Under the pieces are notes generated by a model. It did not search any database and had not been told where the DNA came from. It was given only the letters and a program-made list of their open reading frames with translations. Shown here one piece after another: positions 7,807 to 19,127 of a DNA stretch of 64,000 nucleotides. Each line of letters starts with the position of its first letter. Positions within the stretch are counted from its first letter, which is position 1. This DNA is from Mesorhizobium sp. (GTDB lineage: Bacteria; Pseudomonadota; Alphaproteobacteria; Rhizobiales; Rhizobiaceae), in NCBI GenBank assembly GCA_004020875.1, contig SAPZ01000010.1, positions 1 through 64,000 of the forward strand. The letters are read 5' to 3'. The position numbers and the translations under genes are program-made.

Positions 7807-9273
7807 ATGAGCTTCAAAATCGCTATTATCGGCGCCGGCAGCGTCGGCTTCACCAAGAAGCTGTTCACCGACATTTTATGCGTGCCTGAATTCCAGGACA
7901 TCGAATTCGCGCTGACCGACATCAGCGAGCACAATCTCGGGATGATCAAGGCGATCCTCGACCAGATCGTCAAAGCGAACAGACTGCCGACCAAAGTGAC
8001 GGCCACCACCAACCGCCGCGAGGCGCTGGAGGGGGCGCGATACATCATCAGCTGCGTGCGCGTCGGCGGGCTGGAGGCCTATGCCGACGACATTCGCATC
8101 CCGCTGAAATATGGCATCGACCAGTGCGTCGGCGACACGATCTGCGCCGGCGGCATCCTCTACGGCCAGCGCAACATTCCAGTGATCCTCGACTTCTGCC
8201 GGGATATCCGCGAGGTCGCCGACACCAACGCCAAGTTCCTCAACTACGCCAATCCGATGGCCATGAACACCTGGGCCGCGATCGAATATGGCAAGGTCGA
8301 CACGGTCGGCCTCTGTCATGGCGTGCAGCACGGCGCCGCGCAGATCGCCGAAGTGCTCGGCGCGAAGTCATCCAGAGAGCTCGACTATGTCTGCTCCGGC
8401 ATCAACCACCAGACCTGGTTCATCGAGCTCAAGCTGAACGGCCGGCCAATCGGCAAGGACGAGCTCGTCGCCGCCTTCGAGGCGCACCCGGTCTATTCGA
8501 AGCAGGAGAAGCTCAGGATCGACGTGCTGAAGCGCTTCGGCGTCTATTCGACCGAAAGCAACGGGCATCTCTCCGAATATTTGCCCTGGTACCGCAAGCG
8601 CCCCGACGAGATCACGCGCTGGATCGACATGTCGGACTGGATCCATGGCGAGACGGGAGGGTATCTCCGCTACTCGACCGAAACCCGCAACTGGTTCGAG
8701 ACGGAGTATCCGCAATTCCTCGAAGCGGCGTCGAAGCCGATCGATCCGGCAAAACGCTCCAACGAGCATGCCAGCCACATCCTCGAGGCGCTGGAAACCA
8801 ACCGCGTCTATCGCGGCCACTTCAACGTCAAGAACAACGGCGTGATCACCAACCTGCCGCAGGACGCCATCATCGAATCGCCCGGCTTCGTCGACCGTTT
8901 CGGCATCAACATGGCGGCCGGCATCACGCTGCCGGAGGCCTGTGCGGCCACCTGCATGGCGTCGATCAACGTGCAGCGCATGTCGGTGCATGCGGCGATC
9001 GCCGGCGACATCGACCTGTTGAAGCTCGCCGTGCTGCACGACCCGCTGGTCGGCGCCGTGTCGACGCCGGAGGAGGTCTGGCAGATGGTGGACGAGATGG
9101 TGGTCGCTGAAGCCGCATGGCTGCCGCAATATGCGCACGCCGTTCCAGCGGCGAAGGAGCGGCTTTCGAAAGCACACGTCAAGACCCGCGAATGGGCGGG
9201 CGCCGCGCGCCGCAGCGTGCGTTCGATCGAGGAATTGCGCGCCGAAAAGGCGGCGCTCAAACAGGCCGGCTGA
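7807..9273 (+). CDS. agaL1: GH4 alpha-galactosidase (first copy)
   Basis: This 488-residue cytoplasmic enzyme of glycoside hydrolase family 4 should split melibiose and raffinose-type sugars by the NAD- and Mn-dependent mechanism of that family. It has the N-terminal Rossmann motif IIGAGSVGFT, the NYANPMAMNTWA segment, GLCHGVQHG with the metal-binding cysteine, and GINHQTWF with the metal-binding histidine. It is longer than MelA (about 450) owing to a C-terminal extension (HVKTREWAGAARRS). The start at 7807 follows GAGGTGAAGGTG; an upstream in-frame start at 7726 is unlikely. It leads the plus-strand operon and is about 100 bases before agpA. Only moderately similar to the second copy, agaL2. 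Confidence 0.9.
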   Translation: MSFKIAIIGAGSVGFTKKLFTDILCVPEFQDIEFALTDISEHNLGMIKAILDQIVKANRLPTKVTATTNRREALEGARYIISCVRVGGLEAYADDIRIPLKYGIDQCVGDTICAGGILYGQRNIPVILDFCRDIREVADTNAKFLNYANPMAMNTWAAIEYGKVDTVGLCHGVQHGAAQIAEVLGAKSSRELDYVCSGINHQTWFIELKLNGRPIGKDELVAAFEAHPVYSKQEKLRIDVLKRFGVYSTESNGHLSEYLPWYRKRPDEITRWIDMSDWIHGETGGYLRYSTETRNWFETEYPQFLEAASKPIDPAKRSNEHASHILEALETNRVYRGHFNVKNNGVITNLPQDAIIESPGFVDRFGINMAAGITLPEACAATCMASINVQRMSVHAAIAGDIDLLKLAVLHDPLVGAVSTPEEVWQMVDEMVVAEAAWLPQYAHAVPAAKERLSKAHVKTREWAGAARRSVRSIEELRAEKAALKQAG

Positions 9274-9371
9274 TATCGCCGGCAAGCAGGCGGGCACGCA
9301 GGAGGAAGGTCCGCAAGAAATTCACAAGAGGCGGGCAGCAGCAGACGTCCAAAAATATCTGGGAGGAAACT

Positions 9372-11456
9372 ATGAGGATTTTTCGTAGAACTGGCATTGC
9401 CGCTGGGCTGATGCTCGGCGTTTCAGTCCATGCGCTCAACGCCTTCGCTTCCGAGCCGACGATCCCGCCCGAGCCCGCGACATTCCCAGCCGAGGGCAAG
9501 ATCCACTATGTGCCGCGCGACTCCATCCTGGAGTTCAAGGCGCTGCCGGAATATCACGAGCCGGACTGGGTGACCGAGAAATACGTCAAGACCGGCAAGC
9601 TGCCGCCGGTCAAGGACCGGCTGCCGAAGGAGCCGCTGGTCTTCAAGACCGGCAACATGCCGGACGGCATCGGCGTCTATGGCGACACGATGCGCCATGT
9701 CATCGGCGGCAGGCCGGAAGGCTGGAATTACGGCGCCGGCCAGACGCAAGGCTGGGGCGGCATCGATATCGGCCTGTCCGAATGCCTGACGCGCACGGCG
9801 CCGCTGTTCCAGGTCGAGGCCAAGGACACCGAGCCTCTGCCCAACCTCGCCAAGAGCTGGGACTGGTCGAGCGACGGCCACAAGCTGACCATGCATCTGA
9901 TCGAAGGCGCCAAATGGTCCGACGGCGCGCCGTTCAATGCCGACGACGTGATGTTCTACTGGGACGACGAGGTCGTCGATCCGAACGTCTCGCCGCTCAA
10001 CGGCGCCACGCCGGAAACTTTCGGTGTCGGCACGACGCTGAAGAAGATCGATGACTACACCGTCGAGTGGACGTTCAAGGAGGCGTTCCCGCGGCAGTAT
10101 CTCTACGCGATGGCCTATGGCACATTCTGCCCCGGCCCCTCGCACATCCTGAAGCCGCAGCATCCGAAATATTCCAAGAACACCTACGACCAGTTCAAGA
10201 ACGCCTTCCCGCCGGAATATATGAACATGCCGGTGATGGGCGCCTGGGTGCCCGTCGAATACAGGCCGGACGACATCATCGTCATGCGCCGCAACCCGTA
10301 TTATTGGAAGGTCGACGAGAAGGGCAACCAGCTGCCTTATCTCAACGAGCTGCACTACAAGCTATCGACCTGGGCCGATCGTGACGTCCAGGCAGTTGCC
10401 GGCTCCGGCGACTTCTCCAACCTTGAGCAGCCGGAGAACTTCGTCGCCTCGCTGAAGCGCGCGGCTGACAAGAATGCACCTGCACGCCTTGCCTTCGGCC
10501 CGCGGCTCATCGGCTACAATCTGCGCATGAATTTTTCCGCCAACGGTTGGGGCAACCCGGACGAACGCGGCCAGGCGATCCGCGAGCTGAACCGCAACGA
10601 GGACTTCCGCAAGGCCGTCACCATGGCGCTCGACCGCAAGGCGCTGGGCGACTCGCTGGTGAAGGGCCCGTTCACCGCCATCTATCCGGGCGGCTTCTCA
10701 TCCGGCACCAGCTTCTATGACCGCAAGTCGACGGTCTATTACCCGTTCGACCTCGAAGGCGCAAAAGCATTGCTCGCCAAGGCCGGCCTCAAGGACACGG
10801 ATGGCGACGGCATCGTGAATTTCCCGGCCGGCACCGCTGGCGGCAAGGATGTCGAGATCGTCATGCTTGTCAACAACGACTACACGACCGACAAGAGCCT
10901 TGCTGAAGGCGTGGTCGCGCAGATGGAGAAGCTCGGCCTGAGAATCGTGCTAAACGGGCTCAACGGCACGCAGCGCGATGCCACACAATATTCCGGCCGC
11001 TTCGACTGGCTGATCCGGCGAAACGAAACCGAGCTCACATCCGTCGTTCAAAATACCGAGCAGCTCGCGCCGGTCGGCCCGAAGACCAGCTGGAACCATC
11101 GCGCGCCGGAAAGCGGCCAGGTTGACCTGATGCCATTCGAGAAGGACCTCGTCGACATAGTCAACAAGTTCGTCTCGACGCAGGACAACGACCAGCGTGC
11201 CGAGCTGATGAGAAAGTTCCAGAAGATCTCTACCGAGCACGTCTACAATGTCGGCCTGACGGAATATCCGGGCGCGCTCATCATCAACAAGCGCTTCTCC
11301 AACATCCCGCAAGGCACGCCCATCTACATGTTCAACTGGGCCGAGGATTCGATCATCCGCGAGCGCGTGTTCGTCAAGGCGGACAAGCAGGCAAAATATG
11401 AGTTGTTCCCCAAGGAACTGCCCGGCAAGCCTGGCGATAAGGGACCGATGGATTAA
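9372..11456 (+). CDS. agpA: Periplasmic alpha-galactoside-binding protein
   Basis: This 694-residue protein is an SBP_bac_5 (DppA/OppA-type) solute receptor. In S. meliloti AgpA of the same family and size is needed for melibiose and raffinose use. Residues 1 to about 27 form a signal peptide ending in NAFA before SEPTIPPEP. The segment KWSDGAPFNADDVMFYWD near residue 180 is the typical SBP_bac_5 signature. It is about 150 residues longer than DppA, with an extra N-terminal stretch before the conserved domain. The ATG at 9372 has a strong GGGAGGAAACT ribosome binding site. Use of a peptide-type transporter for oligosaccharides is unusual but established for this locus. Confidence 0.9.
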   Translation: MRIFRRTGIAAGLMLGVSVHALNAFASEPTIPPEPATFPAEGKIHYVPRDSILEFKALPEYHEPDWVTEKYVKTGKLPPVKDRLPKEPLVFKTGNMPDGIGVYGDTMRHVIGGRPEGWNYGAGQTQGWGGIDIGLSECLTRTAPLFQVEAKDTEPLPNLAKSWDWSSDGHKLTMHLIEGAKWSDGAPFNADDVMFYWDDEVVDPNVSPLNGATPETFGVGTTLKKIDDYTVEWTFKEAFPRQYLYAMAYGTFCPGPSHILKPQHPKYSKNTYDQFKNAFPPEYMNMPVMGAWVPVEYRPDDIIVMRRNPYYWKVDEKGNQLPYLNELHYKLSTWADRDVQAVAGSGDFSNLEQPENFVASLKRAADKNAPARLAFGPRLIGYNLRMNFSANGWGNPDERGQAIRELNRNEDFRKAVTMALDRKALGDSLVKGPFTAIYPGGFSSGTSFYDRKSTVYYPFDLEGAKALLAKAGLKDTDGDGIVNFPAGTAGGKDVEIVMLVNNDYTTDKSLAEGVVAQMEKLGLRIVLNGLNGTQRDATQYSGRFDWLIRRNETELTSVVQNTEQLAPVGPKTSWNHRAPESGQVDLMPFEKDLVDIVNKFVSTQDNDQRAELMRKFQKISTEHVYNVGLTEYPGALIINKRFSNIPQGTPIYMFNWAEDSIIRERVFVKADKQAKYELFPKELPGKPGDKGPMD

Positions 11457-11480
11457 GCTCACCTCCCCTGACCGAGAGAC

Positions 11481-11508
11481 GTCCGGCCGCGCTGCGGCGC
11501 GGCCGGAC
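11481..11508 (+). promoter_or_regulatory. Perfect 12-bp hairpin after agpA
   Basis: Bases 11481-11492 are exactly complementary to 11497-11508 around a TGCG loop. It stands 24 bases after the agpA stop in the 113-base gap before agpB and lacks a T-run. Like the structure at 3001-3032 after the other binding-protein gene, it probably stabilises the upstream message and sets an excess of binding protein over permease. Confidence 0.7.
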
Positions 11509-11569
11509 AGGCGAAATCTCCGAACGCACCCGAGGGGGCGGCGGGGCAGACAAGAAGGCGGACGATCCG

Positions 11570-12577
11570 ATGCTGCGATTCCTGCTTATGCGCATCGCTT
11601 CAGCGATTCCGGTTTTCGCAATCTTAAGCCTCGTCACCTTCGCCATCATCCAGGCGCCGCCGGGCGACTATGCCGACTACATCAAATCGCAGTTGATCAA
11701 CCAGGGCGGGGCCTCCTATGCGCAGGCAGAGGCGCAGGCACAGGCCTATCGCGTCGAACATGGCCTCGATAAGCCGCTGCCCGTCCAGTATCTCAACTGG
11801 GTCGGCGGCATCATCACCCGCGGCGATTTCGGCTATAGCCTCTATTACAACAAGCCGGTAGCCGATGTGGTGGGCGAACGCCTGCCGCGCACGTTGCTGC
11901 TTGCGCTGGTCTGTCACCTGCTCGCCTCGGTGCTCGGCATCACCTTCGGCATATGGGCGGCGACAAGGCAGTATAGCTGGATTGACTCGACGCTTTCGGC
12001 GATCTCGTTCCTGGGCATGACGGTGCCGCGCTTCCTGATGGCGCTGATCATCGTCTATCTGCTGGTCTTCCAGTTCAACGTGTCGGAGATCGGCTCGTTC
12101 TTCTCGCCGCAATATGGCGGCGCGCCATGGTCGTGGGCAAAGTTCGCCGACCTGGTCAAGCATGTCTGGCCGGTGGTGGCGATCGCGACCTTCGGCGGCC
12201 TCGCCTACAACATGCGCGTCATGCGCGGCAATCTGCTCGACACGCTCAACGCCCAATATGTCGAGACGGCCAAGGCCAAGGGGCTGACAGGCGGCGCCGT
12301 CGTCATGCGCCATGCCGTGCCCAACGCGCTGCATCCGCTGGTCATGTATCAGGGCGTGGTGCTGCCCTATATGCTCACCGGCGAGATCGAGACCGCGATC
12401 ATCTTCGCGCTGCCCACCGTCGGACCGGCTATCGTCGGTTCGATGGCGGTGGGAGACGTCTATGTGACAGCCACCTTCATGATGGTGCTGTCGGCGACGC
12501 TGATCGTCGGCAACATCATCGCCGACATGCTGCTCGTGCTGCTCGATCCCCGCATCCGCCAGTTCGGGGAGCGCTAG
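11570..12577 (+). CDS. agpB: Alpha-galactoside ABC transporter permease, DppB type
   Basis: This 335-residue inner-membrane protein is a DppB/OppB-like permease (BPD_transp_1). It has the N-terminal helix followed by the APPGDYADY segment typical of DppB proteins, about six membrane segments, and the ATPase-contact loop ETAKAKGLTGGAVVMRHAVP near residue 235. With AgpC it forms the channel for alpha-galactosides. Its TAG stop is directly followed by the ATG of agpC without any gap, so the two are translationally linked. Confidence 0.9.
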   Translation: MLRFLLMRIASAIPVFAILSLVTFAIIQAPPGDYADYIKSQLINQGGASYAQAEAQAQAYRVEHGLDKPLPVQYLNWVGGIITRGDFGYSLYYNKPVADVVGERLPRTLLLALVCHLLASVLGITFGIWAATRQYSWIDSTLSAISFLGMTVPRFLMALIIVYLLVFQFNVSEIGSFFSPQYGGAPWSWAKFADLVKHVWPVVAIATFGGLAYNMRVMRGNLLDTLNAQYVETAKAKGLTGGAVVMRHAVPNALHPLVMYQGVVLPYMLTGEIETAIIFALPTVGPAIVGSMAVGDVYVTATFMMVLSATLIVGNIIADMLLVLLDPRIRQFGER

Positions 12578-13714
12578 ATGCTGGCGCGCGATCCCTCCCC
12601 CCCGCCGCCAGCCGAAGGCGTAGCAATAACCGAGCCGGCGCATGGCAATGAGAGCTATATCGCACTCGTCTGGCGCCGGCTGAAGCGTTCCTGGACCGGC
12701 ATGGCCGGGCTCTTCCTGGTCGTGCTTCTGCTCGTCATGGCGGTGTTCGCGGATTTCATCGCACCCTCGGATCCGAAGGCGACCGATGTCGCCTTCGCGC
12801 CACCGCAGGTGCCGAGCTTTCATGACAAGGACGGCAATTTCACCTTCCGGCCGAGGATCTATGCGCTGGCCGACTCGGCCGATCTCGATCCCGTCACCTT
12901 CCAGCCGATCGTCGGTCCCGACTATGACCATCCGCGCCTGCTCGGCTTCTTCGTCGAGGGCGCGCCCTACAGGCTGTTCGGGTTGATCCCGGCGGATCGG
13001 CATTTCTTCGCCTCGATGGACGGCCAACCGGTGCATTTCCTCGGCACCGACAAGTTCGGCCGCGACGTGCTGTCGCGCGCCATCCATGGCTCGCGCGTCT
13101 CGCTGATGATCGCGCTGACGGTGGTCTTCATCATCACCATTGTCGGCACCACCGTCGGCATGGTCTCCGGCTATTTCGGCGGGAAGTTCGACATCTGGAT
13201 GCAGCGCTTCGTCGAGCTGGTGCTGGCCTTCCCGCAGTTGCCGCTTTATCTGGCGCTGACCACGCTGATCCCGGTCACCGCGCCCACCAATGTGTTCCTC
13301 GCCTTCGTCATCATCGTCATGTCGGCGCTGGGCTGGGCGCAGATGTCGCGCGAGGTGCGCGGCAAGACGCTGGCGCTGGCGCGAATAGACTATGTGCGCG
13401 CTGCCATGGCGGTCGGCGCCACCGACCGGCGCATCATCATGCAGCACATCTTTCCCAATGTGATGAGCCACGTGATCGTCGCGGTGACGATCGCGATCCC
13501 GACGGTCGTGCTGCTCGAAGCCTTTCTCGGCTTCCTCGGCTTCGCGGTGAAGCCGCCGCTGATCTCCTGGGGGCTGATGCTGCAGGACACGGCGACCTAC
13601 TCGGTCATCGGCACCTACCCGTGGATCCTGTCGCCGGTCGGCTTCGTGCTGGTCACCGTGTTTGCCTTCAACGCGCTGGGCGATGGCCTGCGTGATGCCG
13701 TCGATCCTTATTGA
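12578..13714 (+). CDS. agpC: Alpha-galactoside ABC transporter permease, DppC type
   Basis: This 378-residue DppC/OppC-like permease pairs with AgpB. The N-terminal oligopeptide-permease segment (RSWTGMAGLFLVVLLLVMAV, from about residue 38) is followed by a periplasmic loop of roughly 110 residues, longer than in DppC (total about 300), then the core with DKFGRDVLSR and the contact loop YVRAAMAVGATDRRIIMQHI. It starts on the base after agpB ends. The long loop may contact the enlarged binding protein AgpA; that is an inference. Confidence 0.9.
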   Translation: MLARDPSPPPPAEGVAITEPAHGNESYIALVWRRLKRSWTGMAGLFLVVLLLVMAVFADFIAPSDPKATDVAFAPPQVPSFHDKDGNFTFRPRIYALADSADLDPVTFQPIVGPDYDHPRLLGFFVEGAPYRLFGLIPADRHFFASMDGQPVHFLGTDKFGRDVLSRAIHGSRVSLMIALTVVFIITIVGTTVGMVSGYFGGKFDIWMQRFVELVLAFPQLPLYLALTTLIPVTAPTNVFLAFVIIVMSALGWAQMSREVRGKTLALARIDYVRAAMAVGATDRRIIMQHIFPNVMSHVIVAVTIAIPTVVLLEAFLGFLGFAVKPPLISWGLMLQDTATYSVIGTYPWILSPVGFVLVTVFAFNALGDGLRDAVDPY

Positions 13715-13724
13715 GGTGGCCTTG

Positions 13725-15395
<1,671 letters not shown>

Positions 15396-15415
15396 ACAAG
15401 TGCCGGAGGCTTACA

Positions 15416-16783
15416 GTGACCAGAAATCCCAGGATCGCGTTCATCGGCGCCGGCTCGACGGTGTTCATGAAAAACATCGTCGGCGACGTGCTGCAGCGGC
15501 CAGCGCTGTCGGGCGCGACAATCGCGCTGATGGACATCAATCCGCAGCGGCTGGAAGAAAGCGCCATCGTCGTCAACAAGCTGATCGCGACGCTCGGCGT
15601 CAAGGCGAAGGCCGAGACCTATTCGGACCAGCGCAAGGCGCTGAAAGGCGCCGACTTCGTCGTCGTCGCCTTCCAGATTGGCGGGTACGAGCCCTGCACC
15701 GTCACCGATTTCGCGGTGCCGAAGAAATACGGCCTGCGCCAGACGATCGCAGACACGCTCGGCGTGGGCGGCATCATGCGGGGCCTCAGGACCGTGCCGC
15801 ATCTGTGGAATATCTGCGAGGACATGCTCGTCGTCTGCCCCGAGGCGATCATGCTGCAATATGTGAACCCGATGGCGATCAACACCTGGGCGATCGCCGA
15901 GAAATACCCCACGATCAAGCAGGTCGGGCTCTGCCATTCGGTGCAGGGCACGGCGATGGAGCTGGCGCACGACCTCGACCTTCCCTATGACGAGATCCGC
16001 TACCGCTCGGCCGGCATCAACCACATGGCCTTTTATCTCAAGTTCGAGCATCGCCAGCCGGACGGCTCCTATCGCGACCTCTATCCCGATCTCGTGCGCG
16101 CCTATCGTGAGGGCCGCGCGCCGAAGCCCGGCTGGAACCCGCGCTGCCCGAACAAGGTGCGTTACGAGATGCTCACCCGGCTGGGCTATTTCGTCACCGA
16201 AAGCTCGGAGCATTTCGCCGAATATACGCCCTATTTCATCAAGGACGGGCGCGGCGACCTGATCGAAAAATATGGCATTCCACTGGACGAATATCCAAAG
16301 CGCTGCATCGAGCAGATCGAGGGCTGGAAGAAACAGGCCGAGGCCTATCGTTCGGCCGACCGCATCGAGGTGGCGCAGTCGAGGGAATATGCCTCCGAGA
16401 TCATGAACTCGGTGTGGACCGGAGAGCCATCGGTGATCTACGGCAATGTCCGCAACAATGGCTGCATCACCTCGCTGGCTTTCGACTGCGCGGCGGAAGT
16501 ACCCTGCCTGGTCGACGCTTCCGGTATCCAGCCAACCTATATCGGCGACCTGCCGCCGCAGCTGACTGCGCTGATCCGCACCAACATTAATGTGCAGGAA
16601 CTTACGGTGCGGGCGCTGATGACCGAGAACCGCGAGCACATCTACCACGCGGCGATGTTGGACCCGCATACAGCGGCCGAACTCGACCTCGACCAGATCT
16701 GGTCGCTGGTCGACGACCTGCTTGCCGCGCATGGCGACTGGCTGCCGGCCTGGGCGCGGGCAGGCAGAAGCAAGGCTGCCTGA
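15416..16783 (+). CDS. agaL2: GH4 alpha-galactosidase, MelA-like (second copy)
   Basis: This 455-residue GH4 enzyme matches MelA in length. It has FIGAGSTVFM at the N-terminus, QYVNPMAINTWA, GLCHSVQGTAM with the metal-binding cysteine and GINHMAFYLKF with the metal-binding histidine. It closes the aga/agp operon as in S. meliloti. The GTG at 15416 is chosen because GGAGG lies at the right distance and the Rossmann fold begins just after it. The agaL1 and agaL2 proteins differ strongly around the metal site, so they may prefer different galactosides. Its TGA stop directly abuts the purD stop. Confidence 0.9.
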   Translation: MTRNPRIAFIGAGSTVFMKNIVGDVLQRPALSGATIALMDINPQRLEESAIVVNKLIATLGVKAKAETYSDQRKALKGADFVVVAFQIGGYEPCTVTDFAVPKKYGLRQTIADTLGVGGIMRGLRTVPHLWNICEDMLVVCPEAIMLQYVNPMAINTWAIAEKYPTIKQVGLCHSVQGTAMELAHDLDLPYDEIRYRSAGINHMAFYLKFEHRQPDGSYRDLYPDLVRAYREGRAPKPGWNPRCPNKVRYEMLTRLGYFVTESSEHFAEYTPYFIKDGRGDLIEKYGIPLDEYPKRCIEQIEGWKKQAEAYRSADRIEVAQSREYASEIMNSVWTGEPSVIYGNVRNNGCITSLAFDCAAEVPCLVDASGIQPTYIGDLPPQLTALIRTNINVQELTVRALMTENREHIYHAAMLDPHTAAELDLDQIWSLVDDLLAAHGDWLPAWARAGRSKAA

Positions 16784-18064
16784 TCAGCTTCCGGTCTTCT
16801 CGCGCTCGACGGCGCGCCAGCCGATGTCGTGGCGGTAAAAGCCCTGCGGCCAGTCGATATGATCGATCGCGGCATAGGCCTTGGCCTGCGCCTCGCCGAC
16901 GGTCTTGCCGAGCGCGGTGACATTGAGCACGCGGCCGCCATTGGCGACCAGCGCGCCGCCATTGATGGCGGTGCCGGCGTGGAAGACCTGGACGCCCTCC
17001 CCTTCCGCCTCATCGAGGCCGCGGATGACCGAGCCCTTTTCCGGCGTGCCCGGATAGCCTCTTGCCGCCATCACCACGGTCAACGCCGTCTCGTCGCTCC
17101 AGCGGATAGACATATGCGCGAGCTGGCCATCGACGGCGGCGTTGAGCAGGACGAGCAGGTCGTCCTTCAGCCGCATCATCAGCACCTGGCATTCTGGATC
17201 GCCGAAGCGGGTGTTGTATTCGATCAGCTTCGGCCCGCTCTCGGTGATCATCAGGCCGGCGAACAGGATGCCGGCGAAAGGCGCGCCGAGATTGGCCATG
17301 CCGCGCATGGTCGGCTCAATAATCTCGCGCATGGTGCGCTCGGTCATCTCGGGCGTCATCACCGGCGCCGGCGAATAGGCGCCCATGCCGCCGGTGTTCG
17401 GCCCGGTGTCGCCGTCGCCGACGCGCTTGTGGTCCTGCGCGGTGCCAAAGGGCAGCGCGGTGGCGCCGTCGCATAGGCAAAAGAAGCTCGCTTCCTCGCC
17501 CGTCAGATATTCCTCGACCACGACCTCGGCGCCGGCCGCGCCGAAAGCGCCGTCGAAACAGGCCTCCAGCGCGGCGTTCGCCTCCTCCAGCGTCATGGCG
17601 ATGGTGACACCCTTGCCGGCGGCGAGCCCGTCAGCCTTGATGACGATCGGCGCGCCGGTCTTCTCGACATAGGCTTTCGCCGAGGCGAGGTCGCCGAAAC
17701 GACCATAGGCGGCGGTCGGAATGTTGAACTTCGCGCAAAGGTCCTTGGTGAAGCCCTTCGAGCCCTCCAGTCTTGCCGCCGCCTTGGAGGGGCCAAAGAC
17801 GCGGATGCCCCAGGCGCGCAGATCATCGGCGATGCCGGCGACCAGCGGGCCTTCCGGGCCGACCACGACGAGGTCGATCTTCTTTTCCTGGCAGAAGGCG
17901 GCGACGGTGGAATGGTCGGCGATGTCCAGCTTGGCCAGGTCGGCGACGCGGCCGATACCCGGATTACCGGGCGAGGCATAAAGCTTCGTCAGCAGCGGCG
18001 AGGCGGACAGCTTCCAGGCCAGCGCATGTTCGCGGCCACCCGAGCCGAGAAGAAGAACGTTCAT
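16784..18064 (-). CDS. purD: Phosphoribosylamine--glycine ligase
   Basis: This 426-residue enzyme joins glycine to phosphoribosylamine in the second step of purine synthesis. Domains in order: N-terminal [11 protein letters not shown]-grasp with [12 protein letters not shown] and [30 protein letters not shown] (residues about 230-250), [12 protein letters not shown] and a C-terminal barrel. Length is normal. The ATG at 18064 has GAGG at proper spacing; a GTG six bases upstream is in frame but less likely. It is transcribed alone and converges with agaL2 with no intergenic base. Confidence 0.97.
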   Translation of the reverse strand: MNVLLLGSGGREHALAWKLSASPLLTKLYASPGNPGIGRVADLAKLDIADHSTVAAFCQEKKIDLVVVGPEGPLVAGIADDLRAWGIRVFGPSKAAARLEGSKGFTKDLCAKFNIPTAAYGRFGDLASAKAYVEKTGAPIVIKADGLAAGKGVTIAMTLEEANAALEACFDGAFGAAGAEVVVEEYLTGEEASFFCLCDGATALPFGTAQDHKRVGDGDTGPNTGGMGAYSPAPVMTPEMTERTMREIIEPTMRGMANLGAPFAGILFAGLMITESGPKLIEYNTRFGDPECQVLMMRLKDDLLVLLNAAVDGQLAHMSIRWSDETALTVVMAARGYPGTPEKGSVIRGLDEAEGEGVQVFHAGTAINGGALVANGGRVLNVTALGKTVGEAQAKAYAAIDHIDWPQGFYRHDIGWRAVEREKTGS

Positions 18065-18242
18065 GGCCACCTCTTGCTGATCGTCTCCCCGAACCCGCTA
18101 TTGGTCCGCGGGCGGCGGGTCAAGGTATCTTGGCATTTTGGCGGCAATTGCGCACGGGAACATGGGCCTCATCAAGATGTGATGAGGCAAGTTCCGCGTC
18201 CTCGGCAGGTCGGAAAAAACGACACAAGTTCCGGAAGGCGAC

Positions 18243-19037
18243 TCAGCTCCGGTAGATGACGGGGAACCAGTCCTCGCGAAGTTTCTGGCCGGGCGTCATG
18301 TCATGGCCGGGATAGGGCGGAGAGGTGCGGCCGGGGCGCTCGACATAATACGCGTCGTCGCCGACCCAGCGCAGCGACAGCGCCCGGCGCCGCGCCGAGG
18401 TCAAATTGCCGCGCGCGCCGTGCGCCGTGCGGAAATCGAACAGGATGGCGTCGCCCGGCTCCATCTCCCATTCGAGCACCTTCATCGACGGGTCGTTGTC
18501 GGGATCGGGCACCGGCAGATAATCGCCCTCGCCGGGATAGAAATTGGCGTCGTTCAGCCAGCGCACCGGCAGCACCATCTTTTCCCATTTGTGCGAGCCG
18601 GCGACCAGCCTCAGCGTCGCCTCCTTCACGGGATCGATCGGGATCCAGAAGCTCACCGTCTGCCTGCCGTCGACGAAATAATAGGGAATATCCTGGTGCC
18701 AGGGCGTGGGCTTCTGGGTGCCAGGCTCCTTGACCAGGACGTGGTCATGGAAGAACTGGGCGCTTCGCGACTGCATGACCGCGGCCGCGAGTTCTGCCGC
18801 AGGCGATTCCCGGACGACCTTGACGAATTCGGGGATGCGCTCCCAGTTGCAGTAGTCGTCGAAGAAGCTGCCCCTGCCGCCAGCGATGTCGGACGCCGTG
18901 GCGCTGCGGTTCTCGATGTTGCGCTCTATGCCGGCCGCGATAACGTCGACCCAGTCCTTGAAGGCGCCGCGGATGCAGACGGCGCCGTCTCGCTGATAGT
19001 CGGCAATCGTCGCGGCGTCGATTTTCACGCTGGCCAT
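18243..19037 (-). CDS. Phytanoyl-CoA dioxygenase (PhyH) family protein
   Basis: This 264-residue protein belongs to the Fe(II)/2-oxoglutarate-dependent PhyH family. The iron ligands are visible as HQD in PTPWHQDIPYYF (near residue 118) and the distal histidine in FDFRTAHGARGN (near residue 210), followed by an arginine-rich segment RRRALSLRW that would bind 2-oxoglutarate. The substrate is unknown; bacterial members hydroxylate very different small molecules. It is divergent from a LysR gene 90 bases away, which normally would regulate it, but that gene is frameshifted. Its stop is 178 bases upstream of the purD start on the same strand; the intervening bases show no gene. Confidence 0.85.
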   Translation of the reverse strand: MASVKIDAATIADYQRDGAVCIRGAFKDWVDVIAAGIERNIENRSATASDIAGGRGSFFDDYCNWERIPEFVKVVRESPAAELAAAVMQSRSAQFFHDHVLVKEPGTQKPTPWHQDIPYYFVDGRQTVSFWIPIDPVKEATLRLVAGSHKWEKMVLPVRWLNDANFYPGEGDYLPVPDPDNDPSMKVLEWEMEPGDAILFDFRTAHGARGNLTSARRRALSLRWVGDDAYYVERPGRTSPPYPGHDMTPGQKLREDWFPVIYRS

Positions 19038-19127
19038 CGTGCTCTCCTGCTGGTCGATGACCGACTATCGCAAGAGCATCACATCGTGTAAAATAATAAC
19101 TTCCCATCTAACTTATAGTTTTTTCCT

